From contig JBBSUC010000021.1 in assembly GCA_038235275.1 (NCBI GenBank), forward strand, positions 1 to 64,000: a stretch of DNA of 64,000 bases, given 5' to 3'. The translations under genes and the position numbers were made by a program. The notes below the pieces were generated by a model that saw only the letters and a program-made list of their open reading frames with translations, was not told where the DNA came from and made no database searches. Shown here one piece after another: positions 9,416 through 16,643 of this stretch. This stretch comes from Persicitalea sp038235275 (GTDB lineage Bacteria; Bacteroidota; Bacteroidia; Cytophagales; Spirosomataceae). How positions within the stretch are numbered: position 1 is the first letter of the stretch; every line of letters begins with the position of its first letter.

Positions 9416-9796
9416 TTAAAAGGGTAAATCGTCGTCCGAACCGCCACTGGGAGCAAAAGCCGGGTTGGGCGGCGGGCCAAAATCGCCGGGGGCGTTGTTG
9501 GCGCTGGAAGCGGCTGGTTGGCCGCTACCAGCCGCGCCTTTCTCAACTTTCCAGGCTTTCAGGTCGGTGTACCAGCGCTGGTTGTACTCGCGACTCTCGG
9601 CGTCGATGGAGGCCGTCACCATCTCGCCCTCGGAAATGGCGAACTGCTCGATCTTATCGCCCCACATCATAATGCATACCTTTTTAGGGTACTGGCCTTC
9701 GGTTTCGAGGATAAACTCCTGCTTGCGCCACGTACCGTTCTTACTGGTCCCGTTCTGTTCGGGAAGGATTGAGACTACGGTTCCTGATATTTCCAT
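9416..9796 (-). CDS. DUF3127 OB-fold-like protein with an SSB-type acidic tail
   Basis: 126 residues. The N-terminal 85 match the DUF3127 family (starts MEISGTVVSILPEQNGTS; WRKQEFILET; VCIMMWGDKIEQF), small beta-rich proteins thought to be single-strand-DNA-binding-like. After a Pro/Gly/Ala/Ser linker (about residues 86-117) it ends in SDDDLPF, very close to the DDDxPF tip with which bacterial SSB recruits its partner proteins. What is seen is the fold-like domain and the tail; a role beside or replacing SSB at single-stranded DNA is inference. A good Bacteroidota promoter lies upstream. Confidence 0.8.
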   Translation of the reverse strand: MEISGTVVSILPEQNGTSKNGTWRKQEFILETEGQYPKKVCIMMWGDKIEQFAISEGEMVTASIDAESREYNQRWYTDLKAWKVEKGAAGSGQPAASSANNAPGDFGPPPNPAFAPSGGSDDDLPF

Positions 9797-9835
9797 GAAT
9801 TGGTTTTTTTACAAAATTTTGAATTGATACCTTGC

Positions 9836-9865
9836 CAAAAGTAAAGAAATTGCCGATTATTTCAA
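9836..9865 (-). promoter_or_regulatory. Bacteroidota-type promoter for the DUF3127 gene
   Basis: On the minus strand a TTG at 9865-9863 is followed after 19 bp by TACTTTTG (9843-9836), matching the TTG-N19-TAnnTTTG pattern of the Bacteroidota primary sigma factor. The start codon is 40 bp further on. Confidence 0.65.
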
Positions 9866-9956
9866 AAGTTGTTGAATTGTTGACGGGGCCGCCCGCGCGG
9901 TCGTGTAATTGTTGAACTGATGCTGGTTTGTTAATACGCTGATTTGTTAATTAGGC
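9864..9956. repeat. 7-nt periodic repeat block with an embedded GC-rich palindrome
   Basis: The spacer is built of T/G-rich heptad-like words (TTGTTGA, ATTGTTG, TTTGTTA). It is interrupted at 9882-9901 by the GC-rich block GACGGGGCCGCCCGCGCGGT. A nearly identical block occurs at 58635-58654, also inside a 7-nt periodic spacer. The region also holds the -33 box of the minus-strand promoter. Function unknown. Confidence 0.6.
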
Positions 9957-9985
9957 AGGTTTTACCTGGAAGAACTATTGCTATC

Positions 9986-10768
9986 TTGAAGAAATCTATA
10001 AGTTTGGGTTTGCTGGTTTTGTTAGTAGCCTGCGCTACGGCGACAAAAACGACCGCTCCGAGAAAAATGGACTTGTTTCTACTGATTGGACAGTCCAACA
10101 TGGCGGGGCGCGGGCCGCTGGATACTGTGCCAAAAATGCCTGATCCTAATATTTGGGTAATAAATTCTGATAATCAATGGGTAGTTGCCAAAGACCCGCT
10201 GCACTACGATAAACCCACCGTGGTAGGCGTAGGGCCGGGACTGGGTTTCGCCGAGCGCTGGCTGGAACTGAACCCCAAAGCCAAAATCGGGCTAATTCCC
10301 TGCGCCGTCGGTGGCAGTAGCATCGACGATTGGCAGCCGGGCCAAAAGCACGCCCAAACGGGTATTTACGCCTACGACGCTATGCTGCAACGGGTACGTC
10401 TCGCGCAGCGGCACGGCAAAATCAAGGCCATCCTCTGGCATCAGGGCGAGGGGGACAGTAATCCGAAGAGCAACAAAGTGTACGAAGAAAAACTCGCCGA
10501 GTTTTTTACCCGATTGCGCCGCGACCTCGATGCGCCCGATACGCCCATTATTCTGGGTACTTTGGGCGATTTCTTTGTTGAAAAAAATCCTGACGCTTTA
10601 CCAATCAACCAAATCATAAGTAGCTTTCCCCAAAACCATCCGAACGTGTACGCGGTGTCATCGGCGGGCCTGACGGACAAGGGCGACGTGACGCACTTCG
10701 ACACGCCCTCGGCCGGGGAATTGGGGAAACGTTACGCCGAAAAACTATGGGAAATAACGAAAAATTAG
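9986..10768 (+). CDS. SASA-domain carbohydrate acetylesterase (CE6-like) lipoprotein
   Basis: The best start is the TTG at 9986, giving 260 residues that open with a lipoprotein signal (MKKSISLGLLVLLVAC, lipobox LVAC, acylated Cys16). An ATG at 9944 would prepend 14 residues that spoil this signal. The SGNH-like esterase motifs are present: nucleophile Ser in LIGQSNMAG, block III-like WHQGEGD, and a C-terminal Asp/His pair in DVTHFDTPS. The family removes acetyl groups from plant polysaccharides (xylan) or sialic acids; here it would act in the periplasm or at the outer membrane. The last 22 bp overlap the next gene, so the two are probably cotranscribed. Confidence 0.82.
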   Translation: MKKSISLGLLVLLVACATATKTTAPRKMDLFLLIGQSNMAGRGPLDTVPKMPDPNIWVINSDNQWVVAKDPLHYDKPTVVGVGPGLGFAERWLELNPKAKIGLIPCAVGGSSIDDWQPGQKHAQTGIYAYDAMLQRVRLAQRHGKIKAILWHQGEGDSNPKSNKVYEEKLAEFFTRLRRDLDAPDTPIILGTLGDFFVEKNPDALPINQIISSFPQNHPNVYAVSSAGLTDKGDVTHFDTPSAGELGKRYAEKLWEITKN

Positions 10769-11151
10769 CCTTTCTGGGCATCGATCACCCCGCCGTGGCG
10801 GCGGATAACGTAGAAAAACTCGCCGACTGGTACTGCGACTACCTGGGTTACGAAAAGCAGTTCTGCGACTGGAACGCCCGACCGCCCAAACCCGTCTGGA
10901 TTTTGAAAGCCCCCGACGGAACTTTGCTGGAAATCATGCCCAAAGACGACACGTTGCGCCAAACGCGCACCACCTGGACGCCCGGCTGGTCGCACCTGGC
11001 GTTTCGGGTGCCGAATCTTGAAGCGGCCGTAGTTATTCTCGATCAAAAAGGCATCGTCTGGAGCAGCGACATTATCGACGCCATTGGCGGCGGCCGGGTG
11101 CGCTCGGCGCGCGACGGTGAAGGAAATATGATTCAGTTTTTAGAACGGTAA
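10747..11151 (+). CDS. VOC-superfamily (glyoxalase-like) protein
   Basis: 134 residues with the two beta-alpha-beta-beta-beta modules of the vicinal oxygen chelate fold: GIDHPAVAADNVEKLADWY at the start, LLEIMP in the middle, WSHLAFRV opening the second half, and the terminal RDGEGNMIQFLE. Candidate metal ligands are His14 region, Glu in LLEIM, His in SHLAF and Glu in QFLE. The family covers glyoxalases, dioxygenases and resistance proteins; the reaction cannot be assigned. It overlaps the esterase gene by 22 bp and ends 2 bp before the acyltransferase, forming a three-gene unit. Confidence 0.8.
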   Translation: MGNNEKLAFLGIDHPAVAADNVEKLADWYCDYLGYEKQFCDWNARPPKPVWILKAPDGTLLEIMPKDDTLRQTRTTWTPGWSHLAFRVPNLEAAVVILDQKGIVWSSDIIDAIGGGRVRSARDGEGNMIQFLER

Positions 11152-11153
11152 AA

Positions 11154-11975
11154 ATGCTTAAACCCAAAACAACGTACAGCGTACTTCCTAGATGGCTGGC
11201 TCGACTGGACTTTCTGGGACTGTTCGAGAAAGATCCGTTCGGGAATCTGCTGATCGTTAGGCGGCTGGCGATTATGGTCATTGGCTGGTCTACCTACTAT
11301 CGTTACACGGCGGTGAACAAAATCCGTATCAAAGGCACCGAACACCTGCTCGATCTGCCCGACTACGGCGTTCTATTTCTCTCCAATCACCAGACTTACT
11401 TCGCCGACGTCATTGCTTTTTACCACATCTTTTGCGCGGTGAAGTGGGGTTATAAAGATACCATTTCACCGCCCTTTTACCTGTTTTCACCGCGCGTCCG
11501 CAGCTACTACGTGGCGGCTTCCGAAACTATGCAGGAGGGTGGCATTCTGCCCCGGTTGTTCAGCATCGGCGGGGCCATTACCGTGGAGCGCTCGTGGCGG
11601 GCGCAGGGCGAAAACGTCAAGCGCAACCTCGACAACAACGCCCAGGACAAAATCGGCATGGGCCTCGACCACGGCTGGGTCGTCAGCTTTCCGCAGGGCA
11701 CTACCAAGCCCTACGCGCCCGTCCGTAAGGGAACGGCCTACCTCATCAAGGAACACCAGCCCATCGTGATTCCTGTGGTCATCAACGGTTTTCGCCGCGC
11801 TTTCGACAAAAAAGGGCTGCGCTTCAAGAAGCGGAATACCAAACTCACCGTACAGTTTAAGCCGCCCATGCACTTCTTGCCCGACGAGTCGGTCGAGAGC
11901 ATGGTGGCGCGGGTGACGACGGCCATTGGACAGGATTTGCCGACGGAGAAGATGACGTGGCTGGGGGAGGAGTGA
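11154..11975 (+). CDS. Lysophospholipid acyltransferase-like protein (PlsC superfamily)
   Basis: 273 residues. The acyltransferase block reads LFLSNHQTYFADVIAF: the His-to-Asp spacing is five residues (HQTYFAD), whereas the classical PlsC motif is HX4D. The second conserved block appears as FPQGTTKPYAPVRKGTAYLI, in place of the usual FPEGTR. It probably transfers acyl groups onto a glycerophospholipid or lipid A-like acceptor at the inner membrane. It closes a tight operon with the esterase and VOC genes and is followed by a strong bidirectional terminator. The acceptor is unknown, and the altered spacing is worth a structural check. Confidence 0.78.
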   Translation: MLKPKTTYSVLPRWLARLDFLGLFEKDPFGNLLIVRRLAIMVIGWSTYYRYTAVNKIRIKGTEHLLDLPDYGVLFLSNHQTYFADVIAFYHIFCAVKWGYKDTISPPFYLFSPRVRSYYVAASETMQEGGILPRLFSIGGAITVERSWRAQGENVKRNLDNNAQDKIGMGLDHGWVVSFPQGTTKPYAPVRKGTAYLIKEHQPIVIPVVINGFRRAFDKKGLRFKKRNTKLTVQFKPPMHFLPDESVESMVARVTTAIGQDLPTEKMTWLGEE

Positions 11976-11994
11976 GGGAGCGTGGAAGAAACGC

Positions 11995-12033
11995 TTCGGG
12001 CAAATTTAATAGGCATTGTTAAATTTGCCCGAA
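11995..12033. terminator. Bidirectional terminator between convergent genes
   Basis: Perfect 15-bp arms (11995-12009 and 12019-12033; TTCGGGCAAATTTAA and complement) with a 9-nt loop lie between the acyltransferase stop (11975, plus) and the GT-C stop (12052, minus). The AT-rich inner stem makes it symmetrical, so it can serve both strands. Confidence 0.8.
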
Positions 12034-12051
12034 ATTGAGAACATTATGAAG

Positions 12052-13365
12052 TTAATCGCTTGATCTGTAAATCATAATCTCTCGCCCCAACCACCCAAGT
12101 ACCACCAAATACTCCACCGCCACGAGCCACAAGTTCTCCTGAAACGGCACCTGCCCGTAAGCCACGTAAGTCAGTGGCAGCACCATTGACCACACCACCG
12201 GAAACCGAAACCGGGATAAAACGCACAGCGCAATGAGCGGCACGACGTACCACGGATGCACCGTGGTGGCGCACAGCAGATAGGCCGTCAGCGCAAAAAG
12301 CCAGCGCTCGGGTAGGGAAAGGTTGGGCTTTTCTGACCAGGAAAAAAATAATATGAGCGAAACAGAGACCAAGGCCAGCAAAGGCCCGATGGTCGCGATG
12401 GGATTGTAGCCGTGAAGGTAGGTGCCGATTCCGCGCAGTAGGTAGTAAAAACTGGCGTTGAACTCGAAGCGGCGGAAGTATAAGTCGAGGCTCGTGGAGA
12501 TATTCTCGACGATGGTTTGGTTGAAGAAAACCAGAAAGGGCACCAGGAAGACGACGCCTACCGTCAAAGCGTATTTCATGCTTTTTTGCCAATGATTTTT
12601 ATTTAATAAAGCCGGGATGAAAATAAGCGGCAGTAGCTTCACGCCTGCCGCCACGGCAAGAAATGACGCCGATGAGGTTTGTTTTTGTTTTAGATAAAAA
12701 TAAAAACCCGTCAGCAGGAAACAGATCGTCAGCCCTTCGTAATGCAGGTTGCCCACCAATTCCACGATTACCAGTGGATTGAGGGCGTAAAGTAAGACAC
12801 TCCGGCGGGTGGCAACTTCGTCTTTTTCCAAAAGTTTCAGTAACTGGTACAGCAGCCAAAGCGACGTGATTTCCCCTAAAAGAATAGGCAACCGAAGCCA
12901 AAATGCCGTTGCCAGCTCTGAGGAAACTCCCAAGATAGCCGCCACTGCGAACCAGCCCTGCAACAGCGGTGGATAAACGGTGTAATAGTCGGGCGAATTT
13001 AGTTTTTGGAAAAGAGCTGGCGTCAATCCGGCTTGGGTGGCGATTTTACCGGATAAAATTTCCCTTGGCAAGTAGAGAAACGGGTTGTAGCCGTGCGCCA
13101 GCAGTCGCCCGTCCCAAATAAATCTGTAAACATCATCTGAGAGATTGGGCAAATGAATCATTCCCAAGAGGCGAAAAATAATCGCCGCACCGATCAGCAG
13201 TTTAAAAGGCGCATCGGCCTGGTAGCGGACGGCGATTCCGTACAGTAGAAATAGCGCCGCCCATAAGCCTAGCAAAACAGTAGTATCGGTACGGGCGGTT
13301 TGAAACAAAAAGAAGTAACTTACTGCCGCGAGACCCACTCCGCCGCCCCAAATAAGCCGCCTCAT
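12052..13365 (-). CDS. Multi-span GT-C glycosyltransferase (polyprenyl-phosphate-sugar dependent, GT87-like)
   Basis: 437 residues with about 10-12 predicted membrane segments. The first periplasmic loop carries an acidic pair (PNLSDDVYRFIWDGRLL, about residues 73-89), the typical catalytic signature of GT-C mannosyl/arabinosyl-type enzymes, followed by HGYNPFLYLP and TVYPPLLQGWF. Such enzymes take a sugar from a polyprenyl-phosphate donor on the outer face of the inner membrane. Its start overlaps the stop of the upstream GT2 by 4 bp, and a polyprenyl-phosphate sugar synthase-like gene is 1.6 kb further upstream, which would supply such a donor. Sugar and acceptor are unknown. Confidence 0.75.
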   Translation of the reverse strand: MRRLIWGGGVGLAAVSYFFLFQTARTDTTVLLGLWAALFLLYGIAVRYQADAPFKLLIGAAIIFRLLGMIHLPNLSDDVYRFIWDGRLLAHGYNPFLYLPREILSGKIATQAGLTPALFQKLNSPDYYTVYPPLLQGWFAVAAILGVSSELATAFWLRLPILLGEITSLWLLYQLLKLLEKDEVATRRSVLLYALNPLVIVELVGNLHYEGLTICFLLTGFYFYLKQKQTSSASFLAVAAGVKLLPLIFIPALLNKNHWQKSMKYALTVGVVFLVPFLVFFNQTIVENISTSLDLYFRRFEFNASFYYLLRGIGTYLHGYNPIATIGPLLALVSVSLILFFSWSEKPNLSLPERWLFALTAYLLCATTVHPWYVVPLIALCVLSRFRFPVVWSMVLPLTYVAYGQVPFQENLWLVAVEYLVVLGWLGREIMIYRSSD

Positions 13366-14855
13366 GGCTTAACCAGCGAATGCCGCACGGACCAGTAAGC
13401 GATGAACCCGAAGCCCAATACCAGCACGGTATGGAAAGCCAACGCACTATAATTGTGCGTGACGAATCCCAGTACGATTCCTCCTAAAAAGTAGAAAACT
13501 AAACCCCACTCTATCCAGGTAAGCGGCGGAATTTTATGAGCCAGATAAGCTTTGGCCTGCCAGCGGTCACCGCGTTGGTTGATATTGAACTTAGGCGTCC
13601 GCACGAAGGGCGTTTTGCGTCCCAAATATCCCTCAATAACTGCCACGGCGTTGTGCAGCGACAGCCCGAGCATAATCGTCAAGAAAGTCGGGAAGGCAAC
13701 GATGAACTCCCCAAATGTGCCGCCGCGCCGCTGGAAGGCCGTCCAATAGAACACGCCCATGATAATGAGGCTCAACTGAAAAAACGTCAACCAGCCCCAA
13801 CCCAAACGCAGCGCCAGCATCGGCACGCTCAGCAAAGCAGTGAGCAGCGTGGCGACAAATATGGAACTGTTAAGCAAATGAAAGGTGGCGTACCACTTGG
13901 TGGCGAAGGAAAGATCGGGTGAACGCCAGACGTTGCCCAGATTTTTGCGCGCGCACTCGGCGGCCCCTTTTGTCCAGCGATACTGCTGCGACTTCACGGC
14001 GGGAACCGTCACGGGCAGTTCGGCGGGCGAGACTAGTCCTTCGAGATAGACAAACCGCCAACCACGCTGCTGGGCGCGATAGCTGAGGTCGAGGTCTTCG
14101 GTGAGCGTGTCCGCCGACCAACCGCCCGCGTCGATAATCGTGCTTTTGCGCCACACGCCCGCCGTGCCGTTGAAATTGATAAAATGACCGCCCGCCGAGC
14201 GACCCACCTGCTCGACGGTAAAATGTGCGTCCAGCCCGAAGGCCTGCATCCGGGTGATGAGCGAGTAATCCTCGTTCAAATGTCCCCAGCGCGATTGCAC
14301 CACGCCCACTTTGGGGTTGGAGAAATACGGAAGGGACTTTTTTAAGTATTCCGGTTTCGGCACAAAATCAGCGTCGAAAATGGCGATGAACTCACCCCTT
14401 GCCAGCGTCAGCCCGTAGGCCAAAGCCCCCGCCTTATAACCCGCGCGGTCGTCACGGCGAATGTGCTTGATATCAAATCCCTGCGCGGCGTATTCCGCTA
14501 CTTTCCGGGCGATAATTTCCACCGTATCGTCGGTAGAATCATCCAAAAGCTGAATTTCTAACAGTTCTTGAGGATAATCAAAAGCCACTACCGCCGCCAT
14601 CAACCGCTCGATCACGTAGCGCTCATTATACACTGGCAACTGTACCGTCACAACAGGCCAGGCGTCAGGTGTTGTCAAACCTGTTTTCCCTTCCTGGGAC
14701 GCCAGCCCGGTCCTTTCCTCCTTCCTCCCGCCGGGCGGCCCCGTTTCCTCCTTAAAATAAGCCACCACCAACCCCACTTGCGACAAGCTGTACGCGAAAA
14801 TGAACAGGATGGCGAGGAGGAAGGGAATTAGGACTAGATATTGAAGAAAAGTCAA
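13362..14855 (-). CDS. Processive GT2 glycosyltransferase (cellulose synthase-like)
   Basis: 497 residues: one N-terminal membrane segment, a cytosolic GT-A domain, and four or so C-terminal membrane segments. Motifs in order are LLDDSTDDT, IFDADFVPKP (DXD), TEDLDLSYRAQQRGW and QQYRW (QxxRW), the full set of processive beta-glycosyltransferases. Between the first membrane segment and the GT domain (about residues 38-61) there is a Gly/Lys/Glu-rich stretch encoded by GC-rich palindromic DNA (14732-14743), apparently a small in-frame insertion. It is translationally coupled (ATGA overlap) to the downstream GT-C gene, suggesting joint synthesis of a surface glycan or glycolipid. Confidence 0.85.
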   Translation of the reverse strand: MTFLQYLVLIPFLLAILFIFAYSLSQVGLVVAYFKEETGPPGGRKEERTGLASQEGKTGLTTPDAWPVVTVQLPVYNERYVIERLMAAVVAFDYPQELLEIQLLDDSTDDTVEIIARKVAEYAAQGFDIKHIRRDDRAGYKAGALAYGLTLARGEFIAIFDADFVPKPEYLKKSLPYFSNPKVGVVQSRWGHLNEDYSLITRMQAFGLDAHFTVEQVGRSAGGHFINFNGTAGVWRKSTIIDAGGWSADTLTEDLDLSYRAQQRGWRFVYLEGLVSPAELPVTVPAVKSQQYRWTKGAAECARKNLGNVWRSPDLSFATKWYATFHLLNSSIFVATLLTALLSVPMLALRLGWGWLTFFQLSLIIMGVFYWTAFQRRGGTFGEFIVAFPTFLTIMLGLSLHNAVAVIEGYLGRKTPFVRTPKFNINQRGDRWQAKAYLAHKIPPLTWIEWGLVFYFLGGIVLGFVTHNYSALAFHTVLVLGFGFIAYWSVRHSLVKP

Positions 14856-14963
14856 GGAAAAGGTATGGTTTGGCGATCAGGTCAGCTTCAAAATTAAGCA
14901 AAAAAAGAGCCGAAGTATGATTTCTTGACTACTACGGACAAAGACGCAGTTCAGTTGCTCCCG

Positions 14964-14991
14964 AAAAGCCGACCGCCGAAAGCCGACCGCC
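14964..14991. repeat. Heptad repeat (AAGCCGA type), inverted relative to 15691-15720
   Basis: Four 7-nt units (AAGCCGA, CCGCCGA, AAGCCGA, CCGCC) end directly at the stop codon of the GT2 gene. The same words in reverse complement lie just upstream of that gene's start at 15691-15720, so the gene is bracketed by an inverted repeat pair. Confidence 0.65.
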
Positions 14992-15681
14992 CTACCGATA
15001 CTTAAAAATCCAACTCAAAATCTTATACCCCGCCAATACCGTCCCCTTCACCGTCCCCGACACCTTGGAATGGCCGATGCGTCTGCGGTAGGTGACGGGC
15101 ACTTCGCCCACCGTCATGCCCATTTTGGCGGCTTTGAGCTGCATTTCCACCGTCCAGCCGTAGGTGGTATCCTGCATTTTCATAGCCAGGAGTTTGTCGA
15201 AACGAATGGCGCGGAACGGGCCGAGATCGGTGTAAATTACGCCGTAAAAACGTTCGATGAGATTCGTCGCCAACCAGTTGCCAAACACCTGCTGCGGCGT
15301 CATGGCCCCCGGTTCCCGCTCGCCCAGCGCCCGCGAACCGATCACCATATCGAGGTTATTTTCCAGTAAATAATCCACAATTTTGGTCAATTCTTCGGGA
15401 TAGTCCGAGTAGTCGGCATCCACGAAAACCAGGATTTCCGGCGGGTTGGCTTTATTTTTAAGATATTCGATGCCTTTAAGACAAGCGTAGCCGTAGCCCT
15501 GGCGCGGCTCGTCCAGTACGGTGGCTCCGGCGGCCTGGGCGTTGCGCCGTGTGTCGTCGCGCGAGTTGTTGTTGACCACCACCACTTCCCGCACCGAAGC
15601 GGGTAAGTCGCGCACGACGTTGCCCACCGAATTTTCTTCGTTGAAGGCAGGAATGACAACGTCGATGAGTATCTTTTGCAA
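14992..15681 (-). CDS. GT2 glycosyltransferase, dolichyl/polyprenyl-phosphate sugar synthase-like
   Basis: 229 residues, the size of single-domain dolichyl-phosphate mannose synthase-like enzymes. The start used is a TTG (MQKILIDVVIPAFNEE). Motifs: VVIPAFNEENSVG at the N-terminus, VVVNNNSRDDT, the metal-binding FVDADYSDYPE (DXD-type), and GWTVEMQLKAAKMG near the end. There is no C-terminal membrane domain. Such enzymes charge undecaprenyl- or dolichyl-phosphate with a sugar at the cytosolic face. The neighbouring GT-C and GT2 genes are plausible partners. It is bracketed by inverted 7-nt repeat arrays. A TACTTTTG -7-like box occurs on the minus strand at 15776-15769. Confidence 0.82.
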   Translation of the reverse strand: MQKILIDVVIPAFNEENSVGNVVRDLPASVREVVVVNNNSRDDTRRNAQAAGATVLDEPRQGYGYACLKGIEYLKNKANPPEILVFVDADYSDYPEELTKIVDYLLENNLDMVIGSRALGEREPGAMTPQQVFGNWLATNLIERFYGVIYTDLGPFRAIRFDKLLAMKMQDTTYGWTVEMQLKAAKMGMTVGEVPVTYRRRIGHSKVSGTVKGTVLAGYKILSWIFKYR

Positions 15682-15690
15682 AAGGCTATT

Positions 15691-15720
15691 GGCTTTCGGC
15701 GGTCGGCTTTCGGCTTTTTT
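15691..15720. repeat. Heptad repeat (GGCTTTC type) in the GT2 5' region
   Basis: Units GGCTTTC, GGCGGTC, GGCTTTC, GGCTTTT lie 10 bp upstream of the GT2 start. They are the reverse complement of the array at 14964-14991. A further partial unit (CCGAAAGCCG) occurs near 15740. Confidence 0.65.
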
Positions 15721-15796
15721 AAATTAGCCGAGTTAGAAACCGAAAGCCGTTTTCTTTAATAGTAGCTGCAAAAGTAAAGATTTAGGCCACCCATTT

Positions 15797-15831
15797 ATTC
15801 ACTCATTCACAATTCACTCATTCAATCATTG
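15797..15831. repeat. Five-unit 7-nt repeat before the DUF2520 gene
   Basis: Exactly five heptads, ATTCACT, CATTCAC, AATTCAC, TCATTCA, ATCATTG, end 8 bp before the start codon at 15840. The word recurs in spacers at 51202 and 58604. Confidence 0.65.
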
Positions 15832-15839
15832 AAAAAATA

Positions 15840-16643
15840 ATGAAAATCTCCTTCATCGGGGCTGGTAACGTGGCCTGGCACTTGTCGCAGGCCTTCGAAG
15901 CCGCCGGACACCTCATCTGTGAAATATATAGCCGGGATACACAACACGCTCGCCAACTAACCGCGCTGCTGTATGACACGGCTATCCAGCCTGACCTGAA
16001 TTTTTCAGAAAGCGTGGCCGACCTGATCCTGATTGCTGCTTCCGACGACGCGCTGGAAAGTATTATGAAGCGTGTCGTACTGCCCGAAGGCGTCATTTTG
16101 GCTAACACTTCCGGCAGTCGTTCTCTGGCCGATTTGCAGCGTATGGTCGATGTCCACAGTGATGTAGTCGTGCGTCCCGCGGTGCTTTATCCCTTACAAA
16201 CATTCACCAAAGAGATTCCGCTGGATTACGCCGAAATCCCGTTCTGCATCGAAGCCACCGACGAGGACACGGAGCAAGAATTGGTCAAACTGGCGCAGAC
16301 GATTAGCCAGAGTGTGCAACTCGGTGACTCCGAAGAGCGGCGTAATCTGCATATCGCGGCGGTGTTTGCCTGTAATTTCGCCAATCACCTTTTCTCCATC
16401 GCCCACGACTTGCTGGCCCATGAGCGGTTGTCCTTTGATTTGTTAAAGCCCCTGATCCGCGAAACGACTCACAAAGCCCTGCAAGCCACCGACCCCGCCA
16501 CCGTGCAAACCGGCCCCGCCCGTCGTGCCGACTGGGCCACGACGGCCCTGCATTTGGAATATTTGCAGGAACTCAACCCCGAGTGGGCTTCGATTTATCG
16601 GCTGATGACGGAGGATATTCGGGAGCGGCATTTTGAGGTCTAG
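15840..16643 (+). CDS. Rossmann-fold DUF2520 oxidoreductase-like protein
   Basis: 267 residues. The N-terminus has the NAD(P)-binding fingerprint (MKISFIGAGNVAWHLSQAFE, GxGxxA type), and the second half matches the DUF2520 alpha-helical domain (HIAAVFACNFANHLFSIAHDLL, about residues 166-187), the arrangement of ketopantoate-reductase/F420-related 6-phosphogluconate-dehydrogenase-like proteins. A reductase or dehydrogenase role in the cytosol is likely; the substrate is unknown. Its 3' end is convergent with the AGE epimerase gene, whose extended tail overlaps it by 71 bp. Confidence 0.82.
   Translation: MKISFIGAGNVAWHLSQAFEAAGHLICEIYSRDTQHARQLTALLYDTAIQPDLNFSESVADLILIAASDDALESIMKRVVLPEGVILANTSGSRSLADLQRMVDVHSDVVVRPAVLYPLQTFTKEIPLDYAEIPFCIEATDEDTEQELVKLAQTISQSVQLGDSEERRNLHIAAVFACNFANHLFSIAHDLLAHERLSFDLLKPLIRETTHKALQATDPATVQTGPARRADWATTALHLEYLQELNPEWASIYRLMTEDIRERHFEV

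Noticed and set aside
15797..15831. CRISPR-like array
   Set aside because: The periodic units are 7 nt with no longer spacers and no Cas genes; none of the repeat blocks here has CRISPR architecture.
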